A stretch of DNA of 64,000 nucleotides, taken from contig NZ_CP180210.1 in NCBI RefSeq assembly GCF_047556435.1, positions 248,001-312,000 on the forward strand, in the 5' to 3' direction. The notes under the pieces are model-generated. The model searched no databases and was not told the origin of the DNA. It saw nothing but the letters and a program-made list of their open reading frames with translations. The DNA comes from Alteromonas sp047556435 (GTDB lineage: Bacteria; Pseudomonadota; Gammaproteobacteria; Enterobacterales; Alteromonadaceae). How positions within the stretch are numbered: the first letter of the stretch is position 1; each line of letters starts with the position of its first letter. Positions 17,901-26,807 of this stretch are shown piece by piece. Position numbers and translations under genes: made by a program.

Positions 17901-18294
17901 GAATGACATCGGATGCCCAGGAACCAATATGACCGCCTACCCAGTCAATGCCTTCAGAAATCTCGCTGGCATAGGTGCTGAACAGCGGGCTGGTCTCTAC
18001 GCCATCGTTCGCACCCTGCTCCCAGTTCATCCAGTCAGTGGTGCTTGCGTAGGCCAAATGTGAACCAAACACAAAGTATTCACCATCCGGTCCTTGCACG
18101 ACTGAGGGGTCATGAACCACGGCGTCTGTAAATGCGACTTCACCGGCTAATGTGGGATCTTCATATTCTACAGGCGGCACTTCTGGTGGCGCCGGTACCG
18201 GGTCTCCGGTACCAAAGCTCTGATCGCCACCGTCGCCGCAGGCGCCGAGTGCCATTGAAATGCTCAATACAAGCAGTGAACGTTTGAGTGTCAT
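14977..18294 (-). CDS. Multidomain GH43 endo-arabinanase lipoprotein with two Ig-like/LamG modules
   Basis: A 1105-residue lipoprotein (lipobox LGAC, Cys19, then a Pro-rich linker). Residues about 50-400 are a GH43 arabinanase propeller (HDPSVV, GSWASDV, NAIDPDVFFD, SAIEGPYML, APGHNSAYYD), followed by the small beta-barrel usual in GH43 endo-arabinanases (about 400-500). Then come two copies of an Ig-like domain plus a LamG/concanavalin-type jelly roll, about 505-800 and 810-1105. Both copies end with nearly the same string GVNYWDIPFNGMVDEL. The enzyme should cut alpha-1,5-arabinan internally at the cell surface, the LamG modules holding the chain. AGGA precedes the ATG. Confidence 0.92.
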   Translation of the reverse strand: MTLKRSLLVLSISMALGACGDGGDQSFGTGDPVPAPPEVPPVEYEDPTLAGEVAFTDAVVHDPSVVQGPDGEYFVFGSHLAYASTTDWMNWEQGANDGVETSPLFSTYASEISEGIDWVGGHIGSWASDVIQLEDGRYYFYYNHCALPDTGNCVSRSYLGLAVSDNIEGPYEDQGLILRTGQVGDENPGINGENYDGNIHPNAIDPDVFFDKESRLWMVYGSYSGGIWIMEMDPQTGMALPDQGYGTKLTGGYYSAIEGPYMLYSPQTDYYYLITSFGGYEQADGYNMRIARSRNPDGPFEDKLGQDMIGASGAWTAIESYGVKIMGGHIFDHNVGENGEDHGYMAPGHNSAYYDEESDKHFLIFHTRFPNMGEGHAVRVHEMFTTEDGWLVASPHRYVPIEGENLVDEIDAYGTYQFINHGRDINREAKLSSYLTLADDDVIGGDFTGTWKIDEQSNIELTIDDVGTFTGVAKWQYNNATGRLTPTFSALSGSGGAVWGTQLEDPGTAQTLTNIADALVLPESTQSDLNLMTVGALGADISWSSSDTDIIKTSGVVNRPNAGQEDATVTLTAEISLDGEMQSKTFEVMVPARYQYNRVAHYSFESSLEETLDIKGDGAATGATPDTTDGSVSFAAGQSGEAVVLDGTSGVRLPDGMIDNYEYTVSMWLNPAVLTQFTTAFFGAQANDNWLSLVPWSWDGNTMLWSGSQAWYDASTGMQIPANDWTHVAFSVKQGGVSVYINGEARFTGGNFPDLFSGGEGVFTLGVNYWDIPFNGMVDELKVYEGALSATEIMNLDITPQPASVLIDSAADLLSLGDLTAVREDIRLPATGAYASAISWASSNPDVVATDGTVTRPDASEPDATVMLTATITLDGQTTTKTFEATVRSLGLPDPKAAYTFDNDDLTDATGVQAAGFTSGATIGTDGGEAMFADGALGRALQLDGSYGVELPNGLIKDDTYSIMMWLNPTELTQFTSAFFAYASTESWVSVVPFGNDAVSGNTMIWSGTNWYDAGTGQQIPENAWSHLAFVNNGGTLTIYLNGEQVYSGTSFPDVFTPASVTGFAIGVNYWDIPFNGMVDELMIFNDAITPNDVARFYQQQSGGE
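15052..16090. repeat. Intragenic duplication encoding tandem LamG modules
   Basis: The DNA around 15052-15110 and 15954-16010 is closely similar (both contain ATCCCAGTAGTTCACACC or a one-base variant), as are flanking stretches. They encode the same end segment of the two LamG domains, about 900 bp apart. This shows a module duplication inside the arabinanase gene that may still recombine. Confidence 0.7.
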
Positions 18295-18324
18295 TATTCT
18301 AATCCTCAGTCTTACAATGGAATG

Positions 18325-18337
18325 TATTATTGTATGA
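18325..18337 (-). promoter_or_regulatory. Candidate AraR-type operator upstream of the endo-arabinanase operon
   Basis: On the minus strand TCATACAATAATA, one base off the inferred motif TnATACAATATnA. It lies directly after the predicted -10 of the minus-strand promoter, a typical place for a repressor. Confidence 0.5.
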
Positions 18338-18342
18338 TTTTT

Positions 18343-18370
18343 AGAATAGCAGCAAAATTTCCATTGTAAA
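18343..18370 (-). promoter_or_regulatory. Predicted promoter of the endo-arabinanase operon
   Basis: Minus-strand -35 TTTACA (18365-18370), 16-bp spacer, -10 TATTCT (18343-18348), about 45 bases before the arabinanase start. The candidate operator at 18325 follows immediately. Confidence 0.5.
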
Positions 18371-18414
18371 TAGCTTGTAAAGATCTTTTAGCGCAACTAC
18401 ATATCCAGTGAATG

Positions 18415-18432
18415 AGTGTTACCGGTAACGCT
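18415..18432. promoter_or_regulatory. Palindrome resembling a LacI-family (GntR/IdnR-type) operator
   Basis: The 12-bp perfect palindrome GTTACCGGTAAC at 18418-18429 extends to 18 bp with one mismatched pair. It is very like the E. coli gluconate operator (TGTTACCNGTAACA type). It lies midway between the two divergent arabinan promoters. The regulator is unknown. Confidence 0.5.
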
Positions 18433-18608
18433 TAATGTAAGTAAAGGCCTGATATTGAGAGAGATTGCGGGTATTGGATGAAAGCTATTTATTAGCGAAG
18501 AAAGAAAAATTTTTGTAACGCGCAGGTTTTTTTACACACATTAATAACAAGCCAGCCCAGTCATACTACGCAATCCTGTAATAAGTAAAACAAGTTATCG
18601 TAATGTGG

Positions 18609-18637
18609 TTGACAGGTAATTAGTCATACAATATGAT
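18609..18637 (+). promoter_or_regulatory. Promoter of the TonB receptor with embedded operator
   Basis: -35 TTGACA at 18609-18614, 17-bp spacer, -10 TATGAT at 18632-18637. The perfect palindrome TCATACAATATGA at 18624-18636 covers the spacer end and the -10 box, the best-placed copy of the inferred TnATACAATATnA operator. The predicted leader to the start at 18788 is about 145 bases. Confidence 0.65.
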
Positions 18638-18787
18638 TAAAATCAAATAACAAAAAATTAACAGCAGAGAAATGTGGTTCAACAGCGTATTGCCTTATTC
18701 CATATGCGCTGGAGATTAACAGGCGGTTAGCAAATATCGACAACAATATTGTTAACATGCCAACATAAAAACCGGAGAACACTGTTT

Positions 18788-21580
18788 ATGTTTAAGCGAT
18801 CACACCTCGCTAGCGCAGTTATCCTGGCCATGGCCAGCCAGCTCGCGTACGCCCAGCAAGAAGATAATAATGAGAATCAGGCGGAGCAGCCCGTAGAAGT
18901 GATTGAAGTTTCGGGTATTCGCGGAAGCTTGAATAAAGCGCTGAACCTGAAACGTCAGAATCTGCAAATTGTTGATGCCATTGTGGCTGAAGATATTGGT
19001 AAGTTTCCGGATAACAACGTGGTGGAAGCGCTGCAACGGGTTACTGGTATTCAGGTAACAGATCGCGGCCAGGGTGAAGTAAGCACGGTAACTATCCGGG
19101 GTTTGACGGACGTCACGACGACAGTTAACGGCCGCAATATTTTTACCGCATCGGGCCGTGCCGTGGCGCTTGCTGATGTACCAGCTGCTTTGTTGGAAAC
19201 GGTTGAAGTTTTCAAAACCCGTTCAGCGTCGCAAATTGGTAGTGGTATAGCGGGTCAGATTAATATCGAGACTCAGCGCCCGTTCAATTTCGAGGGTGAA
19301 AAGGTTGTAGTTGCTGCGCGAGGCATTCACCAGGAGCAGGCTGATAAAACCGATCCGTCAGTATCAGCACTGTTAAGTAATCGCTGGGATACCAAGCATG
19401 GTGAATTTGGTGCGCTGGTAAACGTGTCTTATACACGCACTAATTATCGTGACCAAAGTATCACCCCTGGTGCCATGGTGCCTTTCATGACCAACAATCC
19501 GGCGGAAGGATTTGGTCAGCTTGAACGTATTTTTCTTGACGATGCACGGGTAAGTGAGAGCCCCATCTGGCAGGCGGGCCTGGAACAGGGTTTACCGTAC
19601 CAGGCTGGTTCTACGCTGGATATTAATGGTGTACCTACGGAATATTATCTCTCTCGTGATGCGATTTTTGCCAGCGACTTAACCGGTGAACGTGAACGCC
19701 CGGCAGCAAATATCTCCTTCCAGTGGGCACCGAACGATCGTTCAGAGTACTTGTTTGAAGCGTTTTATAACGGCTTTCGCAACGAATCATTCAACTCGTT
19801 GCTGTTTAATTTCACCGACTGGTGGGGCAACGTGGATGACACCAATCCACCACTGCTGTTTGAAGGCACAAATATCATCAAAGAGCGGTATGTGGACTCT
19901 CCGTACGCCTTTAACTCGGGTGACCTTAGCGTAGGGCAAACTGACAGCTACGTCTTCGCTTTAGGTGGTAACTGGATCATCAATGACGATCTTACGCTGG
20001 AATCAGAAGTGATTTATCAGAAGAGTAAATTTGAATCTGAATTTTTTGCCATGCGTACCGACCGCACGGCTCCGGGTCTGTACGTTGACTTCAATGACAA
20101 AGACGGCGTTCCTGCTCTGGAAATGATGGACAATCCGGATACCGAGATAGACGAGTCTGACCTCACAGATCCGCGCATCTGGAATACGGCCGAGCTTTAC
20201 GACAACGGCAACGAAAACGAAGGGGATTCACTGACCTTTAAAATTGACGGTGAATATTTTGTTGATGAATTCGGGTTTGAGCGTATTAACTTCGGTGCGC
20301 GATGGGACAAACGTGAAGTCAGCGAAGCCGATAGACTTTTAACCACGGCATATCGTGCGCCACTGTCTGAATTTGACCCTGGTCTGACGCACGTAAATTC
20401 AAACTTCTTTGACGGTCAGGCTGACTTCCCGGACTCCTGGGCGGTAGCGAACGGTTACTACATTTACAATAACCGCAGTGAAATCCGCAATATTTACGGT
20501 TACGACAATAGCAGCGAAAACCTGGTAATCCGTAAGAACTTTGAGATTGAAGAGACAACAACGGCACTTTATCTGCAGGGTGACTATTCATTCCAACTGG
20601 GCGATAAGCTGGTGGACGGTCAGGTAGGCCTGCGTTGGGAAGATGCGGATCGCGACATGGACTTTATTCCAGACGCTGGTGAAACCAGCTCGGCGTCGGG
20701 TGGCACATCTACCATTCTGCCAACCTTTGTGGTTCGTTATCACCTGACGGATGATTTACTGGCGCGCTTCGCTTACACCGAGACGATCCGTCGTCCCAAC
20801 TTCGTGCAGCTTAACTCGAATATCGTGTATAACGAAGATCTCACCAACGTGGGCTACGGTACGGCGAACGGCGGTAACCCCGACCTGGAACCGGTAGAGT
20901 CACAAAACCTTGATATTTCACTGGAGTACTACTTTGGCGAAGGAAACTCGATTTACGCCACCTGGTTCCGTCGTGATATCGAAGGCTTTGTGTTTGATTC
21001 GGTAAACGTTGTACGTCGTGATTCACCGGAAACCGGCGAAGAAGAAACCTATATTCTCAGCCAGCCCGATAACTCCTCTAACGGTGTACTGACAGGTTGG
21101 GAGCTAGGCGCAGTTTACTTCCCTGACTACCTGCCAGACGCACTGGATGGCTTTGGTGTACAGGCTTCGGCAACCTTACTGGATTCCGAGCAGGATCTGC
21201 CAAACTTTGGTCCCGAAGGTGAAATTGAAAGCTATACGCAACGTGACATGTTCGGTGTGTCAGATACCTCTTACTCCGTGGTTGCCATCTACGAGAAAGA
21301 CAACTTTGACATGCGACTGTCTTACGTGTGGCGTGATGACTTCCTGAATAACTACGAAGCGGCACTGTTTGCGAATCCGCGTGGCGTGTATCGTCGCCCT
21401 GAGCAAAGTGTTGACTTCCAGATGAGCTACGATGTTAACGAACATCTAACGGTAACTCTGGATGGTACTAACCTGACGGAAGAGACCTACCAAAGCTACT
21501 ACCAGTACCCGTACACGCATAACTTCGGTAATGCGCTGTACAGCAGAACCTTTGCGCTGGGTGTACGTTACACTATGTAA
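18788..21580 (+). CDS. TonB-dependent outer-membrane receptor for arabinan oligosaccharides (inferred)
   Basis: A 930-residue TonB-dependent receptor. Signal peptide ends at AYA-QQ; a TonB-box-like stretch VIEVSGIRGSLNKAL follows, then the plug (VEALQRVTGIQV, VTIRGL, NGRNIF) and the long barrel ending in the aromatic C-terminal strand SRTFALGVRYTM. This is the Xanthomonas/Alteromonas carbohydrate class of receptor. The start ATG at 18788 has GGAG ten bases before it; an upstream in-frame ATG at 18749 lacks the signal. Substrate is inferred from the divergent endo-arabinanase and the following arabinan genes. There is no SusD. A strong terminator follows at 21602. Confidence 0.92.
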   Translation: MFKRSHLASAVILAMASQLAYAQQEDNNENQAEQPVEVIEVSGIRGSLNKALNLKRQNLQIVDAIVAEDIGKFPDNNVVEALQRVTGIQVTDRGQGEVSTVTIRGLTDVTTTVNGRNIFTASGRAVALADVPAALLETVEVFKTRSASQIGSGIAGQINIETQRPFNFEGEKVVVAARGIHQEQADKTDPSVSALLSNRWDTKHGEFGALVNVSYTRTNYRDQSITPGAMVPFMTNNPAEGFGQLERIFLDDARVSESPIWQAGLEQGLPYQAGSTLDINGVPTEYYLSRDAIFASDLTGERERPAANISFQWAPNDRSEYLFEAFYNGFRNESFNSLLFNFTDWWGNVDDTNPPLLFEGTNIIKERYVDSPYAFNSGDLSVGQTDSYVFALGGNWIINDDLTLESEVIYQKSKFESEFFAMRTDRTAPGLYVDFNDKDGVPALEMMDNPDTEIDESDLTDPRIWNTAELYDNGNENEGDSLTFKIDGEYFVDEFGFERINFGARWDKREVSEADRLLTTAYRAPLSEFDPGLTHVNSNFFDGQADFPDSWAVANGYYIYNNRSEIRNIYGYDNSSENLVIRKNFEIEETTTALYLQGDYSFQLGDKLVDGQVGLRWEDADRDMDFIPDAGETSSASGGTSTILPTFVVRYHLTDDLLARFAYTETIRRPNFVQLNSNIVYNEDLTNVGYGTANGGNPDLEPVESQNLDISLEYYFGEGNSIYATWFRRDIEGFVFDSVNVVRRDSPETGEEETYILSQPDNSSNGVLTGWELGAVYFPDYLPDALDGFGVQASATLLDSEQDLPNFGPEGEIESYTQRDMFGVSDTSYSVVAIYEKDNFDMRLSYVWRDDFLNNYEAALFANPRGVYRRPEQSVDFQMSYDVNEHLTVTLDGTNLTEETYQSYYQYPYTHNFGNALYSRTFALGVRYTM

Positions 21581-21601
21581 TCGCCAGTGTGATAACGAAA
21601 G

Positions 21602-21627
21602 AAAACCCCGGCTTGCCGGGGTTTTTT
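21602..21627 (+). terminator. Terminator of the TonB receptor gene
   Basis: Stem CCCCGGC / GCCGGGG with a two-base loop, A run before and six T after, 20 bases beyond the stop codon. Confidence 0.9.
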
Positions 21628-21977
21628 GTTCCGGCACAATGAAGATAACTTCCCGTCGTTCATTATGCACGACACTCTGCAGTTAACAGGTGCGTTATCT
21701 TTTCATTACCTTTTTGCAGCAATGGACGTAAGCGCAGGGTACACTTTCAGACAGTGTCGCAGGATAGGTGTCTAGCGCGGTAAACAGGAAGGTGGAAGAG
21801 ATGTGGGAATGGCTTAATACACCTGAATTATTCGATGAAATGACTTGCTACTCAAATAGTATGATAATAGTATCATTATAGCTTTTAACATTTGGTTTGC
21901 ATTTACCGCGAATTGAATGAAAACCTCTCAGGTTGTTCGCCAGCGTTGTGCAGAGACCTTCAAACGGAAAACGCAGT
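21628..21977. other. Promoter region of the GPH symporter operon
   Basis: No gene seen. Two overlapping palindromic stretches occur: TCAAATAGTATGA at 21852-21864, whose complement differs from TCATACAATATGA at two positions, and ATGATAATAGTATCAT at 21861-21876. They lie about 100 bp before the symporter start and are candidate AraR-type operators. Confidence 0.4.
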
Positions 21978-23387
21978 ATGAGTTCACAAAAATTAACACA
22001 ATTGGAGAAGGTCGGCTTCGGTGCTGGCGATATGGCGGTTAATGTCGTCATCTCGTCGATGATGCTGATTATCACTTTCTTCTACACCGACGTTTTCGGT
22101 TTAAAACCTACCGATATGGCACTGATGTTCCTGCTGGTGCGTCTGCTCGACGCGATCAGCGATCCGCTGATGGGTATGGTCACTGACCGTTACACCAGCC
22201 GCTGGGGCCGTTACCGCCCTTACTTTCTGTTTCTGGCATTGCCGTTTGGTATCTCTGTTTTTCTCACCTTCAGTACACCGGATGTAGACTACAACGCAAA
22301 GCTGGTGTGGGCTTATTCGACCTACATCTTTGTTACGCTGATGTTTACGGCCGTGACCATTCCCTATATTTCACTGATAGGGGTAATGACTGCAGATCCG
22401 AAGGAAAAACTGAGCGCGAACGGATATCGCTTATTCTTCGCAAAAGTGGCCGCGTTTCTGGTGACCATTATCGTGCCAAAGCTGGCGGGGGCCGATTACT
22501 GGGAAGGCGACCGTGCTGCCGGCTATCAGACAGCAATGGGATTAATGGCGGGGCTAGCCGTTGTTATGTTCTTATTCTGCTTCTTTACTACCAAAGAGCG
22601 CCTTGAACACCAGGTAGACGAAAAGCCTCTGAAAGAGCAGTTTGCGTTATTAATGAAAAACGACCAATGGCTGGTGCTGTGCGGCGTATGTGTGCTGGGC
22701 ACCATTGGCTATGTAATACGTGGCTCAGTAGCTATGTACTATGCGAAGTATTACCTGGGCGGCGATGCTGACATACAGGCAAACTTTATGGCTACCGGCG
22801 TCAGCGCGGCTATTCTGGCGATGGTGGCGTCCACCTGGATAACCAAACGCTACTGTAAGGTAAAGCTGTTCCGCTTTTCCCAAATGGCCACCGGGATATT
22901 AAGTGTCATCATGTTCTTAACGGTAGATCCGGGCGACATGATGCTGGCCTTTATTCTGTATTTTCTTGTTTCTTTTGTGGTGGATTTGCACGCGCCTATT
23001 TTCTGGTCCGCCATCGCCGAAGCCGTGGACTATGGTCAGAGTAAAACCGGCAAGCGTGTAGCCGGACTGTCCTTTGGTGGCATTTCATTTTGCCAGAAAG
23101 CGGGAATGGGCTTCGCCGGGGCTGTGGTTGGCTGGTTGCTGGCATTTTTCAATTACGAGCCTGAGCAGGTACAAAGTGATTATACACTAACCGGACTGGC
23201 ACTTATGCTGACGATTATTCCCGGCCTATTCCACTATCTCGTGGGCATGCTGATGAAGCGCTATCGCATTACTGACGATGAATACAAGCATCTGGTAACG
23301 ACACTGGATGCGGCGCAGGAACACCCGGAACTTGTAAATGAACTTGATAAAGAAACGCCCCCCATGGCGAAAGGAGCAAAGTCATGA
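21978..23387 (+). CDS. GPH-family sugar:cation symporter
   Basis: A 469-residue inner-membrane transporter of the glycoside-pentoside-hexuronide family (MelB/XynB type) with about twelve hydrophobic segments. Typical marks are the early YTDVFGL and DAISDPLMGMVTDRYTSRWGRYRPYFL stretch (the GPH signature, positions about 35-80) and the helix-8/9 loop with EAVDYGQSKTGKR. It would import arabinose or short arabino-oligosaccharides with Na+ or H+. The start at 21978 was chosen because the preceding 15 codons from a TTG are not like GPH proteins. Its stop overlaps the next GH43 start by 4 bp, so it supplies that cytoplasmic enzyme with substrate. Confidence 0.92.
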   Translation: MSSQKLTQLEKVGFGAGDMAVNVVISSMMLIITFFYTDVFGLKPTDMALMFLLVRLLDAISDPLMGMVTDRYTSRWGRYRPYFLFLALPFGISVFLTFSTPDVDYNAKLVWAYSTYIFVTLMFTAVTIPYISLIGVMTADPKEKLSANGYRLFFAKVAAFLVTIIVPKLAGADYWEGDRAAGYQTAMGLMAGLAVVMFLFCFFTTKERLEHQVDEKPLKEQFALLMKNDQWLVLCGVCVLGTIGYVIRGSVAMYYAKYYLGGDADIQANFMATGVSAAILAMVASTWITKRYCKVKLFRFSQMATGILSVIMFLTVDPGDMMLAFILYFLVSFVVDLHAPIFWSAIAEAVDYGQSKTGKRVAGLSFGGISFCQKAGMGFAGAVVGWLLAFFNYEPEQVQSDYTLTGLALMLTIIPGLFHYLVGMLMKRYRITDDEYKHLVTTLDAAQEHPELVNELDKETPPMAKGAKS

Positions 23388-24328
23388 TGGACACCAATAC
23401 GCCTTTAATTCCACAACGCGCAGACCCTTATATCCATAAACATACCGACGGATATTACTATTTCACCGCGTCGGTACCGTCTTATGAGGGCATTGAGCTG
23501 CGTCGCGCAAAAACGCTGGACGCGCTGGCTGATGCCGAAACAAAGATGGTCTGGCACAAGCCGGATAGTGGTCCTTACAGCGACCTCATCTGGGCGCCGG
23601 AAATTCGTTTTAACCAAGGTGCCTGGTATGTGTATTTTGCAGCAGCACCAAGCCGTGAAATCAAAGACGAGCTGTTTCAGCATCGTATGTATGCCATTAA
23701 ATGCGAAGATGACAATCCGGTAACCGGTAGCTGGGAGTTTTGTGGCCAGATTGATACCGGTATCGACACTTTCTGTCTGGATGCGACCACCTTTACGCAC
23801 AACGACGTGCTGTATTACCTGTGGGCACAGAAGGGGCCGGGAATTCGTGGAAATTCCAATTTGTATATCGCGCCAATGACAACGCCGACTGAAATTAAAG
23901 GCAAGCCGGTGATGCTGACCAAACCTGAGCTTGAGTGGGAAACGCGCGGCTTTTGGGTAAATGAAGGACCGGCGGTCATCAAGCATGGTGGAAAAATTTT
24001 CGTAACGTATTCGGGCAGCGCCACAGATGAAAACTACTGCATGGGCCTGATTTACGCCGATGAGAATGCAGACTTATTAGACCCTGCCAGCTGGACGAAA
24101 GTGCAGGAGCCAGTATTCGCCACCGATGAATCAGTGAAAATGTTTGGTCCGGGGCATAACAGCTTTACGCAAACGCCGGATGGCAAGGATGTACTGGTGT
24201 ATCACTGCCGTCAGTACACGGAAATCGAGGGCGATCCGCTGTGGAATCCGGATCGTCACACGTTCGTTAAACACGTTAAATGGGACGACAAAGGCATGCC
24301 GGATTTTGGCAAGCCGGGACAACCGTAA
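23384..24328 (+). CDS. Cytoplasmic GH43 exo-alpha-L-arabinofuranosidase
   Basis: A 314-residue GH43 protein without signal peptide. Catalytic region: QRADPYIHKH (base), TFCLDATTF (modulator) and FWVNEGPAV (acid), plus GPGHNSFTQ. It closely resembles the secreted protein at 30212 (shared LDATTFTHND, DLLDPASW, GPGHNSF), the GH43_26-like group known for exo-acting arabinofuranosidases. AAGGAG lies before the ATG, and the ATGA overlap with the GPH symporter ties expression together. The likely job is hydrolysis of imported arabino-oligosaccharides. The GH127 gene starts 6 bp downstream. Confidence 0.9.
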   Translation: MMDTNTPLIPQRADPYIHKHTDGYYYFTASVPSYEGIELRRAKTLDALADAETKMVWHKPDSGPYSDLIWAPEIRFNQGAWYVYFAAAPSREIKDELFQHRMYAIKCEDDNPVTGSWEFCGQIDTGIDTFCLDATTFTHNDVLYYLWAQKGPGIRGNSNLYIAPMTTPTEIKGKPVMLTKPELEWETRGFWVNEGPAVIKHGGKIFVTYSGSATDENYCMGLIYADENADLLDPASWTKVQEPVFATDESVKMFGPGHNSFTQTPDGKDVLVYHCRQYTEIEGDPLWNPDRHTFVKHVKWDDKGMPDFGKPGQP

Positions 24329-24334
24329 ACGCTT

Positions 24335-26806
24335 ATGCAACTACCCGACAAATACTGGCGCACGTTCCTGTGCGCCGGTGTGCTGTCAGTTCTGACCGCA
24401 TGCCAGACAACCCCTTCAGCTGCGTCCTCAGCTGTAAAACAACATGACGCCTACACCAGTTTGTATCCTGAGCCTCAGGCACAGCAGCTTTATGCGCTGG
24501 ACAGAGTCAATCTTAACGCCAGCCCGTTTCAGCACGCCCAACAAGTAAATGTCAGATATTTGCTGGCGCTGGATGCGGATAAGTTGCTGACACCCTACTT
24601 GCGCGAGGCAGGAGTAGACACTAGGGCGCCGACCTACGGCAACTGGGAAGGATCCGGATTGGATGGCCATATCGGCGGGCATTATTTAACGGCATTGAGC
24701 CTGGCCTGGGCGACAACTGGTGATGCGGCGATATCACAGCGACTTGATTACATGCTGGATGAGCTGGCGCGAGCGCAAACCGCTACTGGCGGCTATCTGG
24801 GCGGCATTCCGGGAAGTGCTGAGCTTTGGGCGCAGATAAAGAACGGTGAGATCAATGCTGACTTATTCAGTCTGAATGAACGTTGGGTGCCGCTTTATAA
24901 TATTGATAAGATTTTTCACGGTTTGCGTGATGCTTATGTGATAGGCAAACGTGAAAAAGCGAAAGTGATGTTATCCAGGCTTGGCGAATGGATGCTGGAT
25001 ATCACCGAAAACCTGAGCGACGAGCAGATTCAGGCCATGTTGTACTCCGAGCATGGTGGCTTGAACGCGGCATTCGCAGATATGGCGGTGATACTTGATG
25101 ATCCTCGTTATCTTACGCTGGCACGTCAATTTACTCATCAGCGTATTATCGAGCCGTTGACCAGAAGTAAAGACACACTAACTGGCTTGCACGCTAATAC
25201 TCAGATACCGAAAATTATTGGTGCATTAAAAGTGGCCGGTTTGTCGGACGATAAGGCCTGGGAAGAGGCCGCGGTCTTTTTCTGGGAAACCGTCAGTCAG
25301 CAGCGTTCAGTATCCATTGGTGGTAACAGCGTGCGAGAGCACTTCCACGATAAGGAAGATTTCACGCCAATGGTAGAAGACGTAGAAGGGCCTGAAACCT
25401 GTAATACCTATAATATGCTCAAGTTGAGCAAGCTGTTATTCCTGCGCAGCGGTGACACCCGTTATCTGGATTTTTACGAAAGGGCTACCTATAACCATAT
25501 TCTTTCCTCTCAACACCCCGAGCACGGCGGGTTGGTATATTTTACCTCCATGCGTCCGGGCCATTATCGTATGTATTCCTCGGTGCAGGATTCGATGTGG
25601 TGCTGTGTGGGGTCGGGCATTGAAAATCACAGCAAATACGGCGAGTTAATTTATACACATGATGTGGATAACTTGTGGGTTAACCTGTTTATATCCTCAA
25701 CGCTTCAATGGCCGGAAAAAGGCGTAAGTGTGGATCTGCAAACGCGTTTTCCAGATCAAAATGCAGTTACGATCGCGATCTCACGTACAAAACCGGGCGT
25801 GGGCGATCCCTGGACGATGCACCTGCGCCAACCGTCATGGTTACAGGGGCCGCTTGATGTCAGTGTTAATGGCAAGCGTATTACTGAAAAAACAAAGGAC
25901 GGTTACATTGCTATAAACAGAGTATGGCGTGAAGGCGATGAGGTGACATTCACGCTAGACGCCAGCCCACGTGTAGAGCAGCTTCCGGACGGGCAAGACT
26001 ACTACTCCGTATTGTATGGGCCGGTCGTGCTGGCTACCCGCGTTCAGGCGTTTGAAAACGAGTCGCTTAACTTTGTCGCAGATGATAACCGAATGGGGCA
26101 TATTGCCGCTGGCCCAGTCTGTCCGCCAGAGGCACTTCCGGTGATCCTTGGCGATCCCGAACGCTTTCTGGATAGCCTGGATCGGCAGCCATCTGAGGAT
26201 CTGATCTTTACGGTTTCAGATCATATGGCCATTGGCAATACTGGGGATAACCCTTTTGATACCCCGCAAAGCAAGACCCTTATTCCTTTCTTCCGTTTGC
26301 ATGATTCCCGCTATCAGATCTACTGGCCGCAAATGCAGGAAAGTGAGTTCAGTACCTTTGTGGCAGATGCGAAAGCAAAATCTGAGGCCAAGGCGGAGTT
26401 GATGGCAAAAACCGTTGACCAAATCACACCAGGCGAACAGCAACCAGAGGTCGAGCATGATTTTGCCGGTGAAGCCACACGGGCAGGCGTGAATAACGGC
26501 ATGCACTGGCGTGATGCGACAGGCTGGTTCTCGTATAACCTCAAAAACCCGGATAAGCGAGCAAGACTGTTACGGCTGACATTTTTTAGCGGTGATCAAG
26601 ACAGACACTTTACCGTGATGCTGAATAACCGCGTTTTGGCCAATGTGTCGTTGCCCCACGGCGAGCCGGATTCTGAGTTTTATACTGTCGATTATATGAT
26701 TCCGGATGCGCTGACAAACGAACCGATATTACAGTTAAAATTCGTTGCCGGTCCAGATTCAGTCGCGGGCGGTATTTACGGTATTCGTTTGATGTCTGAG
26801 CAGTAA
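24335..26806 (+). CDS. GH127 beta-L-arabinofuranosidase lipoprotein
   Basis: An 823-residue protein with lipobox LTAC (Cys23), probably in the periplasm-facing or outer membrane. It has the DUF1680/GH127 layout: VNLNASPFQHAQQVN early, an alpha/alpha barrel with GSGLDGHIGGHYL, then the zinc-cysteine catalytic set: VREHFH glutamate, GPETC (Glu and Cys) and WCCVGSG (two Cys), as in Bifidobacterium HypBA1. C-terminal beta-sandwich domains follow, including an extra one after about residue 700. Beta-L-arabinofuranosidases act on beta-linked arabinofuranose such as arabinan or arabinogalactan caps. Third gene of the GPH-GH43-GH127 operon; FKBP gene follows after 1 bp. Confidence 0.92.
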   Translation: MQLPDKYWRTFLCAGVLSVLTACQTTPSAASSAVKQHDAYTSLYPEPQAQQLYALDRVNLNASPFQHAQQVNVRYLLALDADKLLTPYLREAGVDTRAPTYGNWEGSGLDGHIGGHYLTALSLAWATTGDAAISQRLDYMLDELARAQTATGGYLGGIPGSAELWAQIKNGEINADLFSLNERWVPLYNIDKIFHGLRDAYVIGKREKAKVMLSRLGEWMLDITENLSDEQIQAMLYSEHGGLNAAFADMAVILDDPRYLTLARQFTHQRIIEPLTRSKDTLTGLHANTQIPKIIGALKVAGLSDDKAWEEAAVFFWETVSQQRSVSIGGNSVREHFHDKEDFTPMVEDVEGPETCNTYNMLKLSKLLFLRSGDTRYLDFYERATYNHILSSQHPEHGGLVYFTSMRPGHYRMYSSVQDSMWCCVGSGIENHSKYGELIYTHDVDNLWVNLFISSTLQWPEKGVSVDLQTRFPDQNAVTIAISRTKPGVGDPWTMHLRQPSWLQGPLDVSVNGKRITEKTKDGYIAINRVWREGDEVTFTLDASPRVEQLPDGQDYYSVLYGPVVLATRVQAFENESLNFVADDNRMGHIAAGPVCPPEALPVILGDPERFLDSLDRQPSEDLIFTVSDHMAIGNTGDNPFDTPQSKTLIPFFRLHDSRYQIYWPQMQESEFSTFVADAKAKSEAKAELMAKTVDQITPGEQQPEVEHDFAGEATRAGVNNGMHWRDATGWFSYNLKNPDKRARLLRLTFFSGDQDRHFTVMLNNRVLANVSLPHGEPDSEFYTVDYMIPDALTNEPILQLKFVAGPDSVAGGIYGIRLMSEQ

Positions 26807-26807
26807 T

